From the NCBI RefSeq assembly GCF_032362555.1, contig NC_083507.1:4157001-4221000 (forward strand): DNA of 64,000 bases, in the 5' to 3' direction. The notes below the pieces were generated by a model. That model was not told the DNA's origin. It saw only the letters and a program-made list of their open reading frames with translations, and made no database searches. Both the position numbers and the translations under genes were made by a program. This document shows, in pieces, positions 59,486 to 64,000 of the stretch. The stretch comes from Amyelois transitella (Eukaryota > Arthropoda > Insecta > Lepidoptera > Pyralidae). Numbering within the stretch: the first letter of the stretch is position 1; every line of letters begins with the position of its first letter.

Positions 59486-62173
59486 ATGGAACCCCAAACC
59501 CCAAGTACTTCCAGAAGCATGTTTGTCGGCTTGGAGGTGACTAGAACTCCTCAGGGATCCCTTATTCGGGGCAGAGATGTAGTCTTGGAGACATCTGGAT
59601 CAGGGAGGATTAGAGTATGTTATTTTCCAGTTTTGTTAACTTTCCCTTTTACTTTAAAAACAAAAACTGATTATTTCGTATATTTTATTACAGCCTTGGC
59701 GGCCCCAAAATTTATCTGTGGAAGGCGAAGCCATAGAGATCGTGGATGAGTTGGTCCATGGCGGCGAAAAAGTAGCTGCTGTAAGAATGGTTTTCTTTTT
59801 TTTGATAACTTTAGTAGATGTTCAACTTTTTTTTAACTACCAAGATAATAATATGTCGAGATGTATACTAACTTATTGCTCACTTATTGATGTCTATTGT
59901 AAGGATTATCGAAACAAAATATTACCTATTATCACAACATGCAATGTTATTTACAAAATAATTATTTTTTAGGTACCAGAGGAACGTACGAAAGGTCAGC
60001 CGCGTAATCTTTTTGGCCGAGAACCTGTAAGTTTCATTTTCATAACACTCTTTGAAAGTATAAATTACTTGCATTGAGAAAGGGATTTTTATTTATTGCC
60101 GCTCTCATCGTGCACCGGACTATCTGATAGAAATCTAGTCCATCCAGTAACTAAGGTAATGTAACTAAGGGTGTTTGGTTTGTGCTTCAATAACACAATT
60201 CTGCTAAAATTGGCAATGCGGTATGAATGTATTGTAACTTCATTGATATAAAGGTGTTTGGTGTATGCTCAATAACGTAATTCAGCGAAATTGGCAATAT
60301 GGCATGAATATATTGAAAGTTAATTGAATAAAAATGAACAGGAATCTCTATTCCTGTTCATCGTTGGGATACACTAATTATTCCTTTTTATAAAAATATT
60401 GTGGTTGGCATCTCTAACAATACCCGCTTTTGTTATGTTTGTGTGTATGCTTGCATGTGGTTTAGGGTTTGGTTTTTTTAATAGGATGAAGACATACTGG
60501 ATCCTGAGCTGGCTGAAGAATTAGCCATCGACTCTGGAAGTGATGAGGATGCCGAGGAAGAATTGACTCTCGATCAGTTACAGCAGATGTTGGAATCAGA
60601 TGACGATTTTATTGAAGATGAAGTTAGTGAGGAGCCATTGACTTGGTCATCTGATTTTAACGAATTTAGAGGGGTCAGGGAGGACTTCAACGAAGAAGCT
60701 GGTCCTAAAATTGAGGGAACAAGTCCTTTAGGCTTGTTTACTCAAATTTGGGACCAGCCTCTGATGGATTCTATTGTCCACGAAACGAATCATTACGCTT
60801 GGGAAACAATAACCGGTTTCTTTGAAACCGGAGACTCCATGCCAAGTAAATCTCGCATGAACGACTGGGTGGAAACTTCGGTTTCCGAACTATATAGGCT
60901 TATAGGTGTGATGATATTTATGTCAATATGTGTAAGAAGTAGGTTAGAGGAATATTGGATGACGGGTGTGATGGGTATGCCGGAGTTTCGAAAACTGATG
61001 TCAAGGGATCATTACGTAATGCTCTTAAAATTTTTGCACTTTACTGATAACAACAACATACATGTACAGGGGCGTGATAAGAAAATAGCTAAAATAAAAC
61101 CTATTATAGATTATTTAAATAAAAAATTCCAGTCCATTTACGTGCCTCACAGAGAAGTATCGATAGACGAATCGTTGCTGCTTTGGAAGGGTCATTTAAG
61201 CTGGAAACAATGCATTCGTTCCAAAGCAGCTCGATTCGGTATCAAAAGTTATGAACTCTGTGAGGCCGTAACTGGATACGTAGTAAATTTAATTTTGTAT
61301 GCCGGCAAAGGCACGACAACTGCAGAAACGGTTTACGGGTTTACTACATCCACTGCCAAAATAGTCCTTGAGCTTTTCAAGAACTATTTAGGCAAGGGAT
61401 ATACCCTGTTCATGGACAATTTTTATAATTCTGTTCCTCTGACCCAATTTCTAAAAAAACATAAAACTGACGTAGTCGGTACTCTGAACCGTCGCCGAAA
61501 AGACACGCCCGTAGAAATCCAAAATTTGCAGGATAAAAGGATGGCTAGGGGTAGTGTGGTAAGTAGACACTGTGGTGATGTATCCGTCATAGCATGGAAA
61601 GATGTGAAGCTTGTCACCACTGTATCTACTTACCACAAAACAGATATGGCTCCAGGGCACAGGGCTGGCCAACCCTGCTCCAAACCAGTCGTGGTCCATG
61701 AATATAATAAATACATGGGAGGCGTCGATCTCAAAGATCAAAAGCTAAGCATGTATTTATTAGAAAGAAAGAGGGGAATCAAATGGTATATTAAAGTTTT
61801 TAGACGTCTTTTAAATATATCTATTTTAAATGCATATATTATATATTGTGCTAACATTGGCCAGCATAAAAAAATGACTCACCGCCAATTTCGTTTCAAG
61901 CTTGCTGAAGAGCTCTGCTTAGAATTCGGACAAAACGTCTCCTCACGTTCGCGCCAGGTCCCCATCCCCACCTGTAGCAGGCTGAACAGGGATTTTAATC
62001 ATTTCCCTGTTCATAATGAGGTGACCGAGGAGCGAACCAAAAAACAAGATAAATTTAAGAGGGGACGTTGTGTTAGATGCAGGCAAAAATGTAACATCGC
62101 GTGCAGTCATTGCACGGTGTATATTTGTGTTGGCCAATGTTGGCTTGAGTATCATACTTTAGAAAATCTATAG
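59486..62173 (+). CDS. piggyBac transposase (four coding exons)
   Basis: Exons 59486-59614, 59694-59780, 59973-60026 and 60485-62173 give 1959 nt and 652 aa, and all three introns fall between codons. The N-terminal region is acidic (ELAIDSGSDEDAEEEL). The DDE-type core keeps the three aspartates: D318 (SIDESLLLWKG), D401 (FMDNFYNS) and D505 (GGVDLKDQ). The C-terminus is a cysteine-rich zinc domain, residues 619-647, spaced C-x2-C-x3-C-x3-C-x2-C-x4-C-x3-C-x4-H. It cuts and pastes DNA at TTAA. Nothing in the frame is broken, so it may be active. Domestication as a host gene is the alternative but is less likely given TTAA ends and inverted repeats. Confidence 0.9.
60170..60361 (+). repeat. Two ~83-bp direct repeats and a hairpin in transposase intron 3
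   Basis: Degenerate repeats start GGTGTTTGGT at 60170 and 60253. A perfect 12-bp inverted repeat follows (60334-60345 and 60350-60361). Confidence 0.65.
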
Positions 62174-62261
62174 TTTGTAAATTACTTCTGTAGTTACATA
62201 TATATAAAATATATAATTAAATATTATCTATTTATTTATATTAGTTATATATTTATATAAA

Positions 62262-62400
62262 ATGTGTGATGTAGTAGTCAACACACCAGACTGCTACTTC
62301 CAGGTCTCGGGTTCGATCCCCAGTCAGGTCAAGTTGGTAAATTATCTTTTTCATATTGACTTCTGATCTTGGGTGTTTATCTATTTATGTATACATTATT
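62262..62400 (+). repeat. tRNA-derived SINE-like repeat inside the piggyBac element
   Basis: A degenerate A box (GATGTAGTAGTCAAC) and a B box (GGGTTCGATCCCC at 62309-62321) are followed by 'cttgggtgtttatctattta', which resembles the SINE body at 42240. It probably inserted into the 3' part of the transposon. Confidence 0.55.
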
Positions 62401-62529
62401 TTATTTTTAAATATTAATATTAGGATTATTGTTTAAAAATACTTTTTTCTCTTTGATCCCTTCTTTCTTAGGACTGCACTGGTTTGGTCTACGGGTTATA
62501 AGATACATAGAATGAATATACAAATAAAA

Positions 62530-62960
62530 TAAAAAAAAAAAAAATTCAAAGCCCTTCAGGCGAGTAGGCGACCAATACTGTTGAAAAGAGTTTCTTTCGG
62601 CGTTTCTTCTCTTGCAGTGGTCGGTTACGAAGCGCTAGTAGTCTTTAGCTTTGAAAGAATTAATAATTTTAAATTTGAGTTTTGAATACATATCTATTTA
62701 ATTTATCTAAATCGATAATTTTTACATGTAATTTGACGTAAAAAAGTGCCTACAAAGGCCTATTTTCTGAATAAACGTTTGAGTTTGGTTACAGTCGGCT
62801 TGAGCTCGATCGAACGCATGCGTGTTTTGAGTCCAAACATGCTTTGTTTAAAATTTAAGTTGACGTCATTTAGAGACACTGCTGCAGTGCAGTTTGGTGC
62901 CTATTCTTCTGTTATCCTATTCTTCACTTGCGCTTCTGAATTTGTGTAAACTTTTTTGCA
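62530..62960 (+). repeat. LINE 3'-end-like blocks
   Basis: 'gtttctttcggcgtttcttc' with 'acgaagcgctagtagtcttt' (62590-62650), and 'ctgctgcagtgcagttt' (62879-62895) shared with the LINE remnant near 31200. Non-coding. Confidence 0.4.
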
Positions 62961-63305
62961 TATGAATATTCTGCAGACTGTTTAAATAACACCCTTTTAA
63001 AACGTTGTTGTTATCAGTAAAGTGAAATGATGGGAATCTAAAATTTCGATTCCTACGCAAAATTTTTTTGTTTAATTTGAATTCATAATTCATTAAAAAT
63101 AAGTATTTTTTTTTACAAAACAACCGACTTCAACACTATTCCCTATCTCAAAAATTACTGAACCGATTTTGATGAAAGTATTTTTTTTCAATAAGTCTTT
63201 ATATATTACATAGTTCTTATCATTATAGATTTATTGAAAAAAAAAACTTATCAAAAACAGTTCAGTAATTATTTTTACAAAATTGTAATTTTATTTTTAT
63301 TTTTT

Positions 63306-63377
63306 CATTGGTAAAAATAATTCCTAGTATGTACTATGAATCATTGGTAAAAATAATTACTAGTATGTACTATGAAT
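63306..63377 (+). repeat. Tandem duplication, 36 bp x 2
   Basis: CATTGGTAAAAATAATT-type unit at 63306-63341 and 63342-63377 with one difference. Confidence 0.85.
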
Positions 63378-63606
63378 TGAATAGGTTTAGAGTAGTGGAA
63401 ACCAATAAACATTGTACATTTTTGTATTCCAATAAAAGAAACATTTTAATCAACATTTTATTTTTATTTTTACAAGACACTCTTTTCCAAATTACTAACG
63501 TGCACAACTAAAAACAAACATCCTGTAGATATGCCCAGATCCGACCTAAAGCAGTTAGACAAACATTGACAGTGGACGGATACGGCCATCAGCAGTTAGG
63601 CGTTAA

Positions 63607-64000
63607 CCACATGCCGCCATTTTGTCCAGATACGGCCATCAGCAGACAAGCAAGGCAAACAAGTCACGCACACAGACATACATTTTTCTAGTTTTTGGCT
63701 ATGGTTTTTCGCTCATTTTCTCTAGGCAAGCTATATATGTCTGATATAAAAACGAAACTACAATTTTTCGTGTTTGCCACACTGCCCTTACAGTTGAGCA
63801 AAGACAAATGTAAGTGAATGAACGAGCCAATTGAAAAAATGATAGTTTTCTAGGTAAGTTTTCAGTTTTTAGTAGAAATATACTATTTTAAGACATTTAG
63901 ATACATTTTACTTGTTGTTTTGTGAAGCCAAATACATTATTTACGATTACAATGCCTCAAATAAATCTACATTTCAATATTTTCATGGTAATAGAAGTAT
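63607..64000. other. Right end of window, no gene seen
   Basis: It contains one more copy of the motif ATACGGCCATCAGCAG (63632-63647), outside the right TTAA. Otherwise AT-rich sequence without recognisable genes. Confidence 0.4.

Larger units (their letters stand above)
57819..63606 (+). mobile_element. piggyBac-family DNA transposon, apparently complete
   Basis: TTAA at 57819-57822 is followed by CCCTTCGTAAGC, and TTAA at 63603-63606 is preceded, read inward on the minus strand, by CGCCTAACTGC. Both ends share GGCCGTATCCG near the terminus. A second inner motif (GCTTTAGGnCGnATCnGGGCAT) occurs near both ends in opposite orientation. Between them lies one transposase gene. The inverted repeats are imperfect, so the right boundary is less certain than the left. 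The same motif also recurs outside it, at about 63631. Confidence 0.65.

Overview
This window is from an animal nuclear genome, most likely a moth or butterfly (Lepidoptera). The DNA is AT-rich. The genes are broken into short exons with GT-AG introns. The proteins read as insect-type orthologues of conserved animal genes. The introns and spacers are full of repeats typical of Lepidoptera: short Helitron-like elements that begin TC and end CTAG-T, tRNA-derived SINEs, LINE fragments and MITEs.

Region 1 (1-33.2 kb) holds two neighbouring genes on the + strand. One is Rop (the Munc18-1/STXBP1 orthologue, 15 coding exons per transcript, 587 aa). The other is argininosuccinate synthase (ASS1, 10 coding exons, 413 aa). 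A 10,906-bp block running from Rop intron 2 to ASS1 intron 3 is present twice, at 3964-14869 and 16450-27355. The copies are collinear, and every stretch I compared was identical. A 1.58-kb piece of a MULE transposon lies between them. The order is therefore complete Rop, 5' part of ASS1, MULE, 3' part of Rop, complete ASS1. One full copy of each gene survives at the outside and the inner copies are broken. The lack of any difference means either a very recent tandem duplication or an assembly artefact. A perfect 22-bp fold-back marks the far edge of the second copy. Rop also has a tandemly duplicated exon 4 (4a and 4b, 104 nt each) that is almost certainly spliced in a mutually exclusive way.

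Region 2 (33.2-57.8 kb) is an ordinary gene-rich stretch. It holds MED22 (+), NDUFB8 (-), the pseudokinase SCYL3 (+, divergent from NDUFB8), a 1-acylglycerol-3-phosphate acyltransferase (-, tail to tail with SCYL3) and ribosomal protein L5 (+, divergent from the acyltransferase). RpL5 introns 3 and 4 carry two related box C/D snoRNAs with the guide of U43/snR70 for 18S rRNA. Intron 1 holds a third, weaker snoRNA candidate. These genes serve unrelated core functions: synaptic secretion, arginine synthesis, Mediator, complex I, Golgi/cytoskeletal scaffolding, phospholipid synthesis and the ribosome. I see no operon-like logic.

Region 3 (57.8-63.6 kb) is an apparently intact piggyBac-family DNA transposon with TTAA at both ends. 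Its transposase gene has four coding exons (652 aa) with all three catalytic aspartates, plus an upstream non-coding exon. The 5' intron contains a seven-unit tandem array of about 120 bp per unit. The last 400 bp holds no recognisable gene.
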